Of a DNA stretch of 64,000 bases, positions 1 through 12,589 are shown one piece after another (within the stretch, counting starts at the first letter, position 1; each line of letters opens with the position of its first letter). The notes beneath the pieces were generated by a model. That model saw only the letters and a list, made by a program, of their open reading frames with translations, had not been told where the DNA came from and made no database searches. Origin of the DNA: Punica granatum (taxonomy: Eukaryota; Streptophyta; Magnoliopsida; Myrtales; Lythraceae); contig NC_045128.1 in the NCBI RefSeq assembly GCF_007655135.1, positions 43,847,885 through 43,911,884 on the forward strand. The letters run 5' to 3'. The translations under genes were made by a program, and so were the position numbers.

Positions 1-1373
1 GCATCAAACAGGCAATTTTATGTTAATTAAAGTGTTTTCGCAATTTTAAGAAAGTTTATTTCTTTTTGTGCCATTTAGGTTTTTTTAAACCCTATTTAAG
101 TTTTGTAAGCCCTAGGGCTAAAGGAGTTATTATTTTGATTATCAATAAAAATTGGAGCTTGCGTGCTCTTTGCCCAATTCTCTAATTTGTTCGAGTTGGA
201 TGTCAATTTCCTAGGAATTCGAAGAATCAATAGGGATTGAAGGTCGTAGTTCCGGTATTCGTGCGCGAATCAATGGGCCCGTGACAAGTTACTCGCGTGT
301 ACACTGCGTCAGTTGGTATCAAAGCCGCGTTCGTTCTTAAATCAACGATGCCACCCCGAAGAACGGCTAATCAACGTCGTATTGCGGAGGAGGACGAACT
401 GGATTGGAGGATCGAAGACATATCATATGATGAAACCAATCCAGTTTTCGATATATATCCAGACGAAGATCAAGAAGAAGTTACAGAATTTGTATTTGAT
501 GATCAAGGAAAACCAACGTTCGTTGTCAACAAATCCGTATTAAAGATATTGGAGGTGATAAAACTTTTCATTATTATATTCAGATTGAGGATATTCTAGA
601 TGAAGAAATTTCCAATGCAAAGAAAGATGCATGAATGCTTACGGTGCTAATTTCAGAGGTTATTCAGTTGCCAAAGTTGGTCAAAGTGCACGTGTCTCGA
701 TCAAGAAAGCAAAGATTCAATGAAAGTGTTTATTGGCTAATAGGTGTACGGAATTTTATGTATGAAGAATTAAGATAAAGAGTTCGCAAAGAGAAGAAGG
801 CATTCAAGTGGCAAATGAGAAAGCAGCAAAAGCATATTAATCTTTCTATTCGTCAAGATCAAGGTGATAGCTCGGATGATAACAATTCAAGGGCGAATTC
901 TCTCAATCCATGGGAGAATGATGCGGCAGATGAGCCGAAAAATTGGTACATGAAGAAAAATAAGTTCTAACGACCTTATCTCATTGGAAACGGCCTCCGG
1001 AGTAAAACTTACAGCCTATTGCTACGAAATTTCGATATTTTAGGCGAATTCCATGGTTTAGGGCCTCAAACAGACGATTTTATGTTAATTAGGATGTTTT
1101 TGCAATTTTAGAAAATTTTATTTCTTTTTGTGCGATTTATGTTTTTTTAAACCCTATTTAAGCTTTGTAAGCCCTAGGACTAAAGGAGTTGTTGTTTTGA
1201 TTATCAATAAAAATTAGAGTTTCCGTGCTCTTTGCCCAATTCTCGGATTTATTCGAGTTGGATGCCAATTTTTTAGGAATTTGAAGAATCAATAGGAATT
1301 GAAGGTCATCGTTTCGGTATTCGTGCGCGAATCAACAGGTCTGTGACAGGTTACTTGCGTGTACGCCGCGTCA
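1..1373 (+). mobile_element. Short non-autonomous LTR retrotransposon, left end cut by the window
   Basis: Bases 1-311 and about 1062-1373 are direct copies of one LTR, clearly alike by eye but with many substitutions, so the insertion is not recent. Both copies end in GCGTCA (311 and 1373). Right after the first LTR, at 313-326, is TTGGTATCAAAGCC, which resembles the initiator-methionine tRNA primer-binding site of plant LTR elements. The interior is only about 650-750 bp and has no protease, integrase or reverse transcriptase, so the element would depend on a partner. It resembles LARD/TRIM-type derivatives. The true 5' end lies outside the window, so no target-site duplication can be read. 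The start of the second LTR is uncertain (about 960-1062). Confidence 0.75.
348..599 (+). CDS. Short acidic ORF inside the LTR element, possible gag remnant
   Basis: The ATG lies 37 bases after the first LTR, where gag would start. The product begins MPPRR, then is rich in Asp and Glu, and ends after about 83 residues in a hydrophobic, probably out-of-frame tail. The MPPRR start resembles gag starts of some plant Gypsy elements, but no zinc knuckle or other domain is visible. More open but interrupted sequence continues to about 960. It is probably a decayed fragment, not a functional protein. Confidence 0.3.
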   Translation: MPPRRTANQRRIAEEDELDWRIEDISYDETNPVFDIYPDEDQEEVTEFVFDDQGKPTFVVNKSVLKILEVIKLFIIIFRLRIF

Positions 1374-3132
1374 TTATGGGAGAAACATCATTTTCGTAGA
1401 AGTTGGACTGTATTGCTACTTGCTGGACATATATAAATATATATATATATATTTTTTTTTCGATTATAAATGAGACTCATGGACCTAATTCAATGAAATA
1501 AAAATCATAAAAATCTAATAAATAGACGAGTAGTCCCACATAAGTATCGAGCTTGAGACTTCTTTATCACAAGGTAAGAACGTGCGTCGTTGCACTATAC
1601 TCTCTTTATGGTTGGACATATACATATATATAATTTAAAGCGTGTATATATATACACATATATATGATATATATAAATTTATAATTACCAGAATCAATTT
1701 TTGGGGTTGGGTTTGTCTGATCCATCCCCTTCTGCTCCCTCTTGCTTGATTGGTGTGCAGCCTATACATAAGCTCTAAGTCTAAGTATACAAACTCCCAC
1801 GCACTCACACACACATGTATATGATGCCTACAATTAGAGAGACACATTAATATAATTAATTACATATGTACTCTATATATATCTAATTCATTGGATGGGC
1901 GAGGAACGTCTGATCCTGCAGAAGAACGCGCGTATAGCTTCGATCTTTGCCCCCATTCCCAAGAAGAAAAAGGAAAAAGAAAAAAAAAGAGAAAATAATA
2001 TTATCTTGCCTTCTTGAAATATATATACCATCTAATACGTCCGCATATCTCATCGGTTAACTTTGGCTAACCGATCACTCCCCATTTATGTTTTCTATGT
2101 TTGAGATATACTCTCTTGATCAATACATAATTGGTGAAGTCATCATTTTGACACCCCCGATTGATTCAATCCAATAGAAATATAGAATAATCATATTACA
2201 TGAACTATATATCCACACCTATAGAATAAATTGGAGGCGATGGTTCTGTAATGGCATCAACTAATCAACTATTATGTGGTATGTATAATATAAATAACTA
2301 TTTTTCCTCACAATTCCTCATGCAAAAAATTATAGGGGGCCGGTAGTGCAGCAGAGGCACCATCCCAGGAATAAGGCTGTAAAAAATAAAAGAAGCAATG
2401 GAGGGGACCATCAATATTTTAAAATAAAACCCCCCATTCTCTTATTCATAAAAAAAAAACCCTCTCTGTCTATCTACAGTCGCTTTCGCCTTTTGTTCAT
2501 TAATTTTAACAAACCGTTATATAGAATGGCAAAGGGACACCAGAGGCGACTCAGACGGCGCAAGTCGACAAATTAATGATATAAATAGATCGGCACCCAG
2601 GAGGAGAGTTATTGTTTGCACTTGCAACTTGCATGTCTCTCACACAGACATACATTTTTATGCACGCAAAAATGATTATATTTTTTCGATTAAAATCAAA
2701 GCATATGTATCTAGTACAATAAAGTAAAAATTTTAATAACTAATAAATAGACACATACAGTCTTAAATAAATATCTAACCTCGAACCTATTAATTATCCA
2801 GTGAAGATACGTCACTGTGTTATGACATATTTTTACAAAAATGACTATATGTATGTATATTTATGTATTGTGCAGAGCTTGGGGTTTTAGGACGGCTGAC
2901 TGATCATTTATCCGTTCAAGTACATGATAGTGTGCAGTTCATCTCATCTTCATGGCACCGCTTCCTTTAACTGTTTCCATTTTTATAATTTATTATCATA
3001 TTTCCAGCATGCATGCAGTTAAGTGTCTCCGTCTTCCTCACCGTATGGAGACGACACATATGAGAGGGATGCAATTAATTAAACTAACAACGACATGTGG
3101 GTACGTTTGTGTGTAAGTACGTGTTATAAATT

Positions 3133-3164
<32 letters not shown>

Positions 3165-3700
3165 TGTAGGCTTCATATATGCTTCTTCTTCTGCTTCTAC
3201 ATGCTAAATGGCTGCTGCTAATGGCGCTTTCGCGAACAAAGACACACTCTCATTCAGTCACTCATTTAAGCATGCACTTATTTTAAAATGCATGCATGCA
3301 TGCATGCAAACACCTAATCATCAATACAGGACGATCGAGGACGAGACAGCTGCTAACTAGGTAGCTGGCTAGCCAGCTAGCTAGTTTTTTCTTTCTTTTG
3401 ATATATATACACACACACATTACTGTGGGTATGCTGTGTTTTTTATATATATATAGGTATGCTGTGTTTTGTGAGTTATGCGTTTGTGTTCTCTCTCGAT
3501 TTCGCTAATGTACGATAGATAATTCATAAATTAGACAGACAGCGGGAGAGAAACAACTGATTATTATCATTTGATCGATAATGACCGCCGTTATGGTGAT
3601 TAAATGCCATAGTACATGATATATTATATATCGGAAATGATTTTTCCTCCTAATGTTTTTTCGAAGGAAATTTGCTTCCCCTCCTCTTAATGAATATGTT
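1374..3700. other. Intergenic, no gene seen
   Basis: AT-rich sequence with simple repeats: an AC/AT tract at about 3133-3166, an alternating ATGC run at about 3291-3308, and several short TA runs. Small open frames (for example 2346-2576) have neither a recognisable product nor convincing composition. Confidence 0.6.
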
Positions 3701-3718
3701 TAAAAAGCGCACACAAAA

Positions 3719-3898
3719 CCAACAAAAGTGTTGGTTGAGTGGTAAACAGCTCACCCCCGTAAGGAGGAGAACACAAATTCGAACCCCGGGAAGCGCACTT
3801 GTTGGGAGGGAGAATAGCCTTTAATGCTCAATTTCCCGACTGAATTAGTCATATCTCATTAGGTTCTGAATACTAGGATACACACCGAAAAAAAACAC
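3719..3898 (+). mobile_element. tRNA-derived SINE
   Basis: A polymerase III box A-like segment (GGTTGAGTGGTAAACAGC, about 3732-3749) is followed by a box B-like segment (ATTCGAACCCC, about 3777-3787). After a unique body comes a short A-tail (3888-3895). An 8-bp match ACACAAAA flanks the element at 3711-3718 and 3899-3906 and is a plausible target-site duplication, although the right copy lies in CA-rich sequence. The spacing of the boxes and the A-tail fit a plant SINE and not a functional tRNA. Confidence 0.6.
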
Positions 3899-4164
3899 AC
3901 ACAAAAGTTTTTGTAAAATTAGAGAAGTGCCTCGTGTTTTTTCTTTGTCAATAAAATATCCATTGACGACAAAAATGAATAGAACGAAAAATGTCAAAGA
4001 AGATACATTACAAAGGTTAGAAATACAGCACATCCGCCTAGATAATTGCAAAGAGGGATACAAATGGCTGAAGAACATCATATAATGTATAGATACAATT
4101 GTATAGATCATTCTAGTTGTTGTATTCGTTCTTAACATCTTATAACTAAACTCTATATAAACCC

Positions 4165-4795
4165 TAGTGAAAATCGGGAAGAAGAGCATAGCGCAATCCA
4201 TATAAAGACTACTACTACTGTGAGAACAAAGGATCAAAGTTAAGAGGAGTCTTGGACCTGTAACCGGCGTAGGAATCCTTCATGAATCATACCCTTAGAT
4301 TTATTCAATCAACCAATTCATGAATAGCCTAATCCTTCGATAGTCAACCAATTTAGCAAGGGTTCTTCAATTGGTTCAAACCAACGATAGTCAATAATCT
4401 AAATCAGCCAAACTATCAAACTAAAGTACCTATCTTCGTTGATAGCTTCAAATCAACAATTGTTGTCAGAAAGTTGACACGTGTGAAAACCGAGAAGAAG
4501 AGCATAGCGCAATCCTTATAAAGACTATTACTACTGTGGGAACAGAGAAATCAGAGTCAAGAGGAATCTTGGACCGGTACCCGGTGCAGGAACCCTTCAC
4601 GGATCATACCCTTAGATCTATTCAATTAACCAATTCCTGAACAGTCTAATCCATCGACAGTCAAACAAATTTAGAAAGGATTCTTTAATCGTTTTAAACC
4701 AGTGATATTCAATAATCTAAATTAGCCAAACTATCAAACTAAAGTACACCAGCTTCGTTGATCGATTCAAACCAGCGATTGTTGTTAGAGAGTTG
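4165..4795. repeat. Two-copy tandem repeat, period 316 bp
   Basis: The block from about 4165 to 4480 is repeated from about 4481 to 4795 at an offset of 316 bases, measured between the two copies of GAAGAGCATA at 4181 and 4497. The copies differ at many positions. A third copy starts at about 4795 and dies out quickly. There is no coding signal. Sequence from 4800 to 5280 is more GC-rich and shows no recognisable domain. Confidence 0.75.
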
Positions 4796-5504
4796 AGACC
4801 TGTAAAAATCAACAAAAGAAAAGGCAGATACCGCAAAAGATCGGTTTCACAAGCGGTTGGTATGATCGATTGGGCCAAGGATACCATTCTTTGTAGTGGA
4901 GGGCGGGGATACTATCACTTGAGGATGGAGGGTGTTCGTAGAATAGAAGCCGTTGGGAAGGGGGAAGAGAGCCATTCAAATGGTCAGGAAGGTAGGGAGA
5001 AAGGGCGCGGCTACTGCGTCCAGTCAGTTGCCATCGGTTGGATTATGGGCGGTGGATGGTAGGGACCTAATCAAGGCATGGCAGAACGGGAGGCAATTGG
5101 GCTGATCAGAAGGCGTTTAGACCTCTGCTGCCGCTATTACCGACAACCAAGGCGCTGAGGACACCCTCACTCTTAGGTATAGGTCTGGTCGGAGAGAGAT
5201 AAGGCGTCAACTTGCGGGAGACTACTCCATCAGGGGACACCTCTGAGCACCACCGAAAACGGAGAGGAGGAGGAAGTTTGTAATTAATTAGTTATAGCTT
5301 GCAGGTATTTATTAATATGTAAGTTCTGATGTGTTTATATGTTGGGGGCTATATATGTGCATATATGTATTTGAGTAAACAACCCCGATAGCATCTTTAA
5401 ATAAAAATTTTCACCAAGAAAAAAAAAATCTATAAATAAAAACTTGAGATAAACTAATAGGAGGAGAGTTGAAAATTGAAAGATAACAGTCTTGTGCACT
5501 GCCC

Positions 5505-5760
5505 ATCCGAGCTAATTAAAGCATCGGCACATGACCTGCTCAAACTGGAGGCAAAGAGTCCTTGAATCATTGATAAGACGTTCCAAAGAGACCTTCGTCG
5601 ACGCTTTTCCCCAAATCCGATAAAAAATTAATCGAGCATCAACTTGAACAAGAAGATGAATTATGTTCAGCTCGGCAGCTAGTATCAGTCCTTGTCCGAG
5701 GGCTTGAAGTTCAGCGATCACGCTAGAAGTATTCCCCGAACAGACTCACTCACACGGACG
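5505..5760 (-). pseudogene. LINE ribonuclease H-like (RVT_3) fragment
   Basis: The minus-strand translation contains AELQALGQGLILA followed by a VDARLI segment. These match the conserved AE-AL-GL and (E)SD motifs of the RNase H domain at the 3' end of plant LINE polyproteins. Only about 70 residues remain in frame and there is no start or upstream RT in the same frame. It is a dead transposon scrap. Confidence 0.6.
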
Positions 5761-6467
5761 GACATTCACATGTCTAAAGTTTGTAGGTGACACCTAATTA
5801 ATCGTCGAGGCTGTCTTAATTGATTTTTGCTTTTTGTCTGGACATATATACGTATGGAATAATTTGCACATAATTAATACCCTCAAATTTCACTAGCGGC
5901 AGTCTAATCATCCCCTAGGGAGGGTACGAAAATCATTATAGAGCCCTGACCTACACACGTACATATATATATATATATACACGTATTCATTGCAGTTAAT
6001 TTCTTTGCAAAACTTTTCCTGGAAGAGATTTTTCTTTTCATTACAAGCTGTTTTTTTTTTCTACTTGAAAAAAATAGCTCATGTAAAGAAAAACTGTAAT
6101 AATCAATTATTATCATTACTACTTACAAGTTGCATCTTCTTCCTTATTATTATTATTATTATGATCATCATCATCATTTTTTTGTAACTTATGAATCTGT
6201 CATTAATAGGAAGAAGATCTTAAAAAAAAGGAAGGTCCACTAAAAGGGACAATGAACAATATCTTCATCAGAGAAAATGAAGATCAACAGCAAAGCACAA
6301 AACCAAAATACATGAAGAAATTATTATTATCATCATCAGTTAGTGTTTATAATCAAATATTTCATTATCATCATCGTTGACGATGATGGAACAACTGTAA
6401 TCAATGTCACGAGGTACAAAATCAAGAATTTTTTGTACGGTTGCAATATATTTACCGTGTGGACGGA

Positions 6468-6610
6468 TGTCTCATACGAAAAAATTAAAGAAAAATTGAT
6501 GAATTTATAAGAAATTGAATTTTACAACCTACCAACTTGAATTTTAGGGTTGGAGATGAGTCCAATCACTTATAGGTCCAATGAAATTTTATAAAAATTG
6601 ATATTCTTAT
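6468..6610 (+). repeat. Decayed LTR related to the neighbouring TRIM
   Basis: The order of motifs (TCTCATAC, AAAAATTGAT, ACAACCTACCAACTT, GATGAGTCCAA, TATAGGTCCAA) follows that of the TRIM LTR at 6696-6838 with many changes. This suggests an older related insertion next to the intact one. No ends or target duplication can be defined. Confidence 0.4.
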
Positions 6611-6695
6611 GTACATATTATCGTAAATCAGATTTTAGAAATCTCATGGGAACATTTGCCCACCCGACCGCCTGAGCCCCATTTGCCTCCGTCCG

Positions 6696-7313
6696 TGTTG
6701 AGATACGTTATTCCACATGGAAAAATTGATAAAGAAACCACAAGCTTATATAAGGCTTTGATCCAGCAACCTATCAGCTTACGCTTTTGACTTGCAGATG
6801 GGCTCAAGTCTATATAGGCCCAAGTGAGAATTTTTACATGGTATTAGAGCGGATTTTGCTTCTGCACGCTCATATGGGCTCACACCACGTCATATTCAGT
6901 TTCGAGGGCTCACACCACGTCATATTCAGTTTCGAGGCAGCCAAAAGTGCGCCTCATGTTAATTAGACCCAAAGGTGGCCTGGTCCAATTTTGAGGTAGC
7001 TAAATGTGCACCTTTAGTTAGGCCCGAGTGTGGAGTTCGAGGCTAGTTTGATATTTATCCCTCCTTGCACGAGTACGGAAGAGGATGTCTGACTCGTGGT
7101 CAGTTGTTAAGGGCGAGTGTTTAAGGGCACGTGCTACGTGTTGGACCACACGTTGCCACGTGAGGGTGGGTGTTGAGATACGTTATCCCACATGGAAAAA
7201 TTGATAAAGAAACTACAAGCTTATATAAGGCTTGGGTCCAGCAACCTATCAGCTTAAGGTTTTGAGTTGCAGATAGGCTCAAATCTGTGTAGGTTCAAGT
7301 GGGAATTTTTACG
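6696..7313 (+). mobile_element. TRIM (terminal-repeat retrotransposon in miniature), complete
   Basis: Two LTRs of exactly 143 bp (6696-6838 and 7171-7313) start TGTTGAGATACG. A primer-binding site TGGTATTAGAGCGG, close to the initiator-methionine type, directly follows the first LTR, and a purine tract (GAGGGTGGG, 7162-7170) precedes the second. The flanks GTCCG (6691-6695) and ATCCG (7314-7318) fit a 5-bp target-site duplication with one change. The 332-bp interior has no ORF and contains a 31-bp direct duplication at about 6876-6937. It could move only with proteins from another element. Confidence 0.85.
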
Positions 7314-7319
7314 ATCCGT

Positions 7320-8400
7320 GCCTGATCAATACAGTGGGGGAGTGCAGCAAAATCACGTTTCTGACTGCTAAGATTTGATTTTTGAACGACAATATTGTTA
7401 ATTTTTTTTATAGTTTTAAAAGGAAAAGGTTTATATATTGTATAAATATACATATATATATATATATACAGAATTAATTAAGCGAAAGTAATTTTATGGT
7501 ACTGTACTGTGTGTGTATATATATATATATATATATCTGTGTGTGTCTGCGCCTAAGTTTTGTATCATTGATATGTCAAAATCAAGGCCCCTCACGCGTA
7601 TGAGCTCCCATGTTGACCGACTGCCCAGTCATCTTCCCTCCGCTTCCCCCAGAATATCTTGACCGACTGCTCAGTCATCTTCCCTCCCCTTCCCCCAGAA
7701 TATCTTTTCTTCTTCTCATCCTTTTCTTTTTTCTTTTTTAAAATTTAAAATTCAAAACATGCAATAATAATATATAAAAAGAAGAAATGAGATAAATCAT
7801 GGTCTTTTATTTAATTTCTGGTAATAAAATTGACAATTGTGATAAATATTACCATCGCAATTCCGAAGATGAAATATTTAATATTGCTTTTAACAATTGT
7901 GATACTCAGACTTTATATATTCTTCTCTTTACAAAAGTAGATCTTACTTACTACTTAATTAGTTAATAGTAAATTATTTTTTATTTTTTAACTATAGAGA
8001 CAACCTCATCGAGCATAAATTGCTGTAATCCGGATCGTGTGGTTATAATTCACACCCATTTATATGTATATGCCACAAATACTCTCATGCTATATATCTA
8101 ATTCCTAAAACCATGGCTCATAAAGCAATTATAATGAAAAATATTATTTATTAAACACATTTCTCTATACACACGCACAATCTCTCTATTTAAATATAAT
8201 TTTTTTCTCAATAGAAATAAAAATTAATCATTTATATTTCAGCAAAAAATTCCATGGAAAATCTGCGTAAATAACACCCTTCTTCGAATTCATCAACCAA
8301 GGATAACAGCCAATCGATATATTTGAAAATTCGAAACTGAGTGATATGGATATATTTTCAGGGTTCAGTGACACATTAATCTAGCCAATCAATCCCTTTA
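7320..8400. other. Intergenic, no gene seen
   Basis: AT-rich DNA with TA and GT microsatellites (about 7445-7470 and 7508-7545). A short duplication around 7615-7700 repeats TTGACCGACTGC and a TCTTCCCTCC-type pyrimidine tract. No coding signal was recognised. Confidence 0.5.
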
Positions 8401-9508
8401 ATCCTTCAACTAATTAATTTTTGACCAACGGAGGTAAGCTATCAGCTTTTGACTTTTTCATTTGCTTACCGAGCCCAACAATCCGATCCATTATCCATAT
8501 AAAACTCATATGCTCATCTAAGGCCCATTCGGCCCAATAAACTACTCAGCCTCTCCCCTTGGATTAATTCGTAACATTTTTCTTCTCCCTCTTCCATCTA
8601 ATAAATGATAATTTATAGGCGCAAGCCCAGCCCTAAATAATGATATTCTTTTATAGTGAGAAATAATGATAATTTACTTTTCAACAAAAAATGAAAAAGT
8701 TATTCACCCATAATAAAAATAAATAAACCAGTTTCGCCATGTACCTTATATAAAATTTGCCAAAACTAAATAAAAGAGTACAGTTGAAGCCAAAGTAAAA
8801 GTAAAAATAACGAGTATAAAAGTCTCACTAATGTTTATTGGACCCAAAATTTCATGATTCCAAATCGATAACTTATATCACTGTATCAATTCCCCTTCTT
8901 CGAAACTGGCTTCCTTTTTGTCTTGGCAAAGTAATGCTATATGCCTATTTTTGTTTTTCTTGCTCTCATTGACTCATGGGAAGAGATTCTAATCCTCACT
9001 ATCAATCCATATGATAATACAGTTGAAGCATCAAAATCAAACCACTATACCAGAAATTTATAACAATCTTTTAGAATAAATGTGGCTACTCCACGCTGAC
9101 CTAGTTAAAATTATATTTAAATTATCGAGTTCGTCTATTAACTATTAACTCGCTCATTAGCGATTCTCGCTGGTTTAATAATCTTCTGCATAAAGATTTG
9201 GCGCTTTAAGCTAGTTTATTTCCCAGCTGATTACATGTATATTTGTATATCTCGTGTTGTAACGACTTATGTTCTACATTTTTGGCATTTGAAACGACCT
9301 AGTACGCATATATATTCTCGAATTGCCATGTTTTATAATCTATTGCTACAACACTAACAGCAATATGTTTGCAACTTACTTTGTCACGTATTTCGGGTAT
9401 ATGTATTGGTAAATCTCCGAATTCATCACCACTTGCGGTTTTTGCACTAGGCAGCTGCATGCCTGGTAGGACAACACAAACTATAGAAATAAGATATCAT
9501 ATGATAAA

Positions 9509-9657
9509 TCAAGAGGAGAATCGCACAGTGGTGCACCTCTCTTCTAATGATTAAGAGATCGCAGGTTCGACATATAGTGGGACTACCCGTGCCCCTTTAT
9601 TAGATATTTATAATTTCTCTTTTAATTTACTCATGGGCCTCCCTTGTACAAAAAAAA
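9509..9657 (+). mobile_element. tRNA-derived SINE with 13-bp target-site duplication
   Basis: A box A-like segment (CAGTGGTGCACCTC, about 9525-9538) and a box B-like segment (GCAGGTTCGA, about 9561-9570) lead into a body ending in an A-tail (about 9650-9657). The flanks ATCATATGATAAA (9496-9508) and ATCATATGATGAA (9658-9670) agree at 12 of 13 positions, as expected from target-primed insertion. It lies within duplication copy A and I did not see it in copy B, so it arrived after the duplication. Confidence 0.75.
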
Positions 9658-10191
9658 ATCATATGATGAAACTAAATCTGCATACAAATGTCCTTGGAGA
9701 TCTCGCAGGCACTTGAATTAGTTTAGATATATATTTTTCAACTCACACTTTTTATATTCCTGAATAACCAATATTTAGCGAGGGATAGGATCCCTCGCTG
9801 AGGCCCTCGCATTTTTACTAGTGTCACATACTGACACGCATATATGTATATATACATGCACTGCATGCATGTATATAAGCACTTAAAATCTCCAATGTCG
9901 CATATAAGTACACAATGCATGGAGGATGCATGAGCATAAGCTGCCCCAAATAGAAGGCAGTTAGGAACTTAGGAGAAATATATATCTCAAAACACAAATA
10001 CCAAAAGCTCTCCAGGTAATCTATCGATTCAAGTGGCATATATAATCTCAGCAACGTCATCCAGTCATCTGGACACGTGCAAATTTAATTAGTTCTCCGA
10101 TCAAGTTATTCCCAAAGACCATCTCCCTCGTTACGATCGCTAGATCAGGCAAGCGATCACCTCCCCGAGCATATATAGTTCCTCTTGTGAT

Positions 10192-11493
10192 CTAAACAGA
10201 CAGAAGTTCATTCAGTTTCCGGAGCAGCCAAGGTACATTGACGTTGTGCCTGTGAGAAAAAAAATTATCTAACTAAATCAGTATAATCTTAATAAGTATA
10301 AGAAGATACATATGCAGAATTTATTAATAAAGAACCTAGAAGCAGCATATATAAGTCAATTTCTCGAAAATTTGAAGTAACTCGGATTGGAAAGTGTGTA
10401 CAATAGCATCATTAACTTTTGTAGTTACACAGCAAGCAACATCCATCCCATCATCGAGCAGTACTTCGATTACTCTAGATAAGGGTGGCAATTTCTCCTC
10501 ATGACTTGAACTAACTACAACCTCAACTCCGCTTGAACCCGACTGGACTGAAATGGAACAGCTTTCCGTAACCTGCGAATCTTCTAGGACAGCATCCTCA
10601 TGACCTGTCATTAGCTCATTACAGATCCTCTTTAGTCTAGCTCTCTTGGTTTCAAGCTCTTTGATGTTCTTTTGGAGCTGATTTATGTAATCCAGGGCTG
10701 CACTCAGTTGATCTGATACTGCCCTCTTTCCCTTAATACATTAACCCAATATTCAGTCAGAAAAGCAAACCCTAATTTTATTTCAAGGTTTCATGTCATT
10801 CCATGTCCTTTTTTATACTTAGTACAAAAATAAATAACAAAAAGAACTCAAAAATATGAACCTCATGCGCATAAAAAGGTCAGATTATATTCTCGATTTC
10901 GTAAATCTTGGAAAGAGTCAACAAATGAGACTACGAGAGATGACAAAACTTCAAATTGCACCATAAGTATATAGTTGTAACAGTCAATTTAATCAAAAAG
11001 TTCACCTAGCGAAAGGCAAACATTCAGGAAGGATTCTATTTGAAAAATTCGTAAGTGTGAGTTTTTGATCAGTTCACCTTAAGAAACTGGGCAGGTAGCA
11101 GAGATCGAAGCTAAGCATAGAGGGTATTCATTTCTTTCCTTCTCTGCCGTTCAATTTCTCGATGAAGTATCTTCTCCTTCTTATCTTCCTCGTCTCCAAC
11201 ACCATCATCGCCGGCCTTAATGCTATCATTAGTTGTGTGTCCAGGGATGAAAGCCTTAGGAAAAGGATAATTGGGACGCAGCTGAGGCTGATGACCTCCA
11301 AGCATTTCTTGGCCATGAGAAGAAAGGCTAAAGCCGAAAACACATGGACTATAAGCATGATCATGAAGATGAGCATAATCAGTATAAGAATCAGATCTTG
11401 AGGGTTTATTAATGTGATGGGAGGACCCTGCAGTGGTTGTTTGAGATTGGATGAAATCGGGAAGAGATCTTCTCTTTGCTGGGAAGGAAACAT
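10192..11493 (-). pseudogene. bHLH transcription factor (bHLH118/36/120/125 type), copy A, broken
   Basis: Three exons are readable: 11078-11493, 10382-10731 and 10192-10249, with GT-AG introns. Without its lesions it would be about 273 residues. The start is ATG at 11493 (MFPSQQ, then a PQDLIL motif typical of this family). The basic region [12 protein letters not shown] has the His-Glu-Arg set used for E-box/G-box binding, and helix 2 (SDQLSAALDYINQLQ) and an ACT-like C-terminal half follow in exon 2. Exon 1 has two lesions relative to copy B: two extra bases near 11390 (CTTATACTG against CTTACTG) shift the frame, and TCG has become TAG just after NTLYA (about 11111-11113), cutting helix 1. 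Exon 2 is fully open and the splice sites are kept, so inactivation may be recent. An internal ATG (11305) restores the frame but still meets the stop. Confidence 0.8.
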
Positions 11494-11739
11494 TTCTTTT
11501 TTCTGGGGAGCGTAAAGAAAGAATTCACTGGGATCTTTCTACTTTCTCACTTTGGAATGGGAATGGCGGAAGGAGACAAGAACACACACAATTAAGATGA
11601 TATATTAAGGCATATCATTCACCATATCCGAAAAGGATAAATAATAATTAAATAAAGTTCGCCAAAATAAAAATATTATTATTATTATTCTGAAAATCTT
11701 CATGGGCCAAAGCCAAATAGGAAATTTAAGTCTAGAGAA

Positions 11740-12300
11740 ATATGGTAAGGAAACTCTAACAATATCATCAAAAAGGAGAATCTAAATACCATCCAGTAAA
11801 AAATGAAAAAAAGATGAAAACCCCTTGAGAGTTCAAGGGATCTACGAGCTAGCCAGTATTGGCACATGACTGCCCTCCCTGATAGCATGGATTACCTGAG
11901 TTTGCCGATTGATCTACCATACCTTCAACAACCATTGAAATTTTTTGAGTTTTCATTTTTTGGAATTTCAATATTAAATATCAACCATTAAATACATATA
12001 TGTACCATATATACAATGTATCATAAAATTTTTCGAGCCACTCCTCGGCAAGAAGAAACCGAACAGAATGGACCCAGGGTCAAAATGGTTGCGCCACCTG
12101 TTTTTAGCACGAGATAAAGATCCCGAACCAGCTCCGAATCAACCTCGTGGATAACTCTTCTGTAGTCAAGAGCCCATGCCAACTCCAGTCCAGACTCGAC
12201 TTCCTAAAATTCCGCAACCATTGCCGTAGTGAAACTGACATTCTGAGAAAATCCACTTAACCAACGACCTTCTTCATCTTTAAGTAAACCTCCCCGCTTG
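11740..12300 (-). pseudogene. LINE ribonuclease H-like fragment, frameshifted
   Basis: On the minus strand, 12035-12300 reads GGVLRDEEGRWLSGFSQN, then AMVAEF, a stop where a tryptophan is usual, GLELAWALDYRRVIHEVDSEL: the RVT_3 RNase H pattern with its RD-G-W, AE and DS motifs. A C-terminal piece (LARRSLELSRGFHLF) follows in another frame at about 11800-11850. It lies directly upstream of bHLH copy A. Confidence 0.65.
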
Positions 12301-12589
12301 AATGATATGTGCTTTGCTAGGATTTAGGAATACTCAGAGAACTTCCCATTCTATTTCTCCCCTTGCCCGACTGTTAAGTGTGATGTTGCCGATAATGAAT
12401 AGAATTTTTGCAGTAGGAGTTTGAAATTCGTTGGAAGCATCTAGTAACCATAGTTGAGCCAATACTCGAATATGATTAGTCTCAATAACCAATAGGTTGA
12501 GAATTATTGTGATTTTTAACAAAAAAAAATTGATAATCTTGATTAATTCCCATTATTAGTCCATGTACCTAAAGAGATTATTGCACGGG

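Noticed and set aside
2346..2576. 76-residue ORF ending in an Arg-rich tail
   Set aside because: Low complexity, not recognised, and crossed by A-runs; no support from context.
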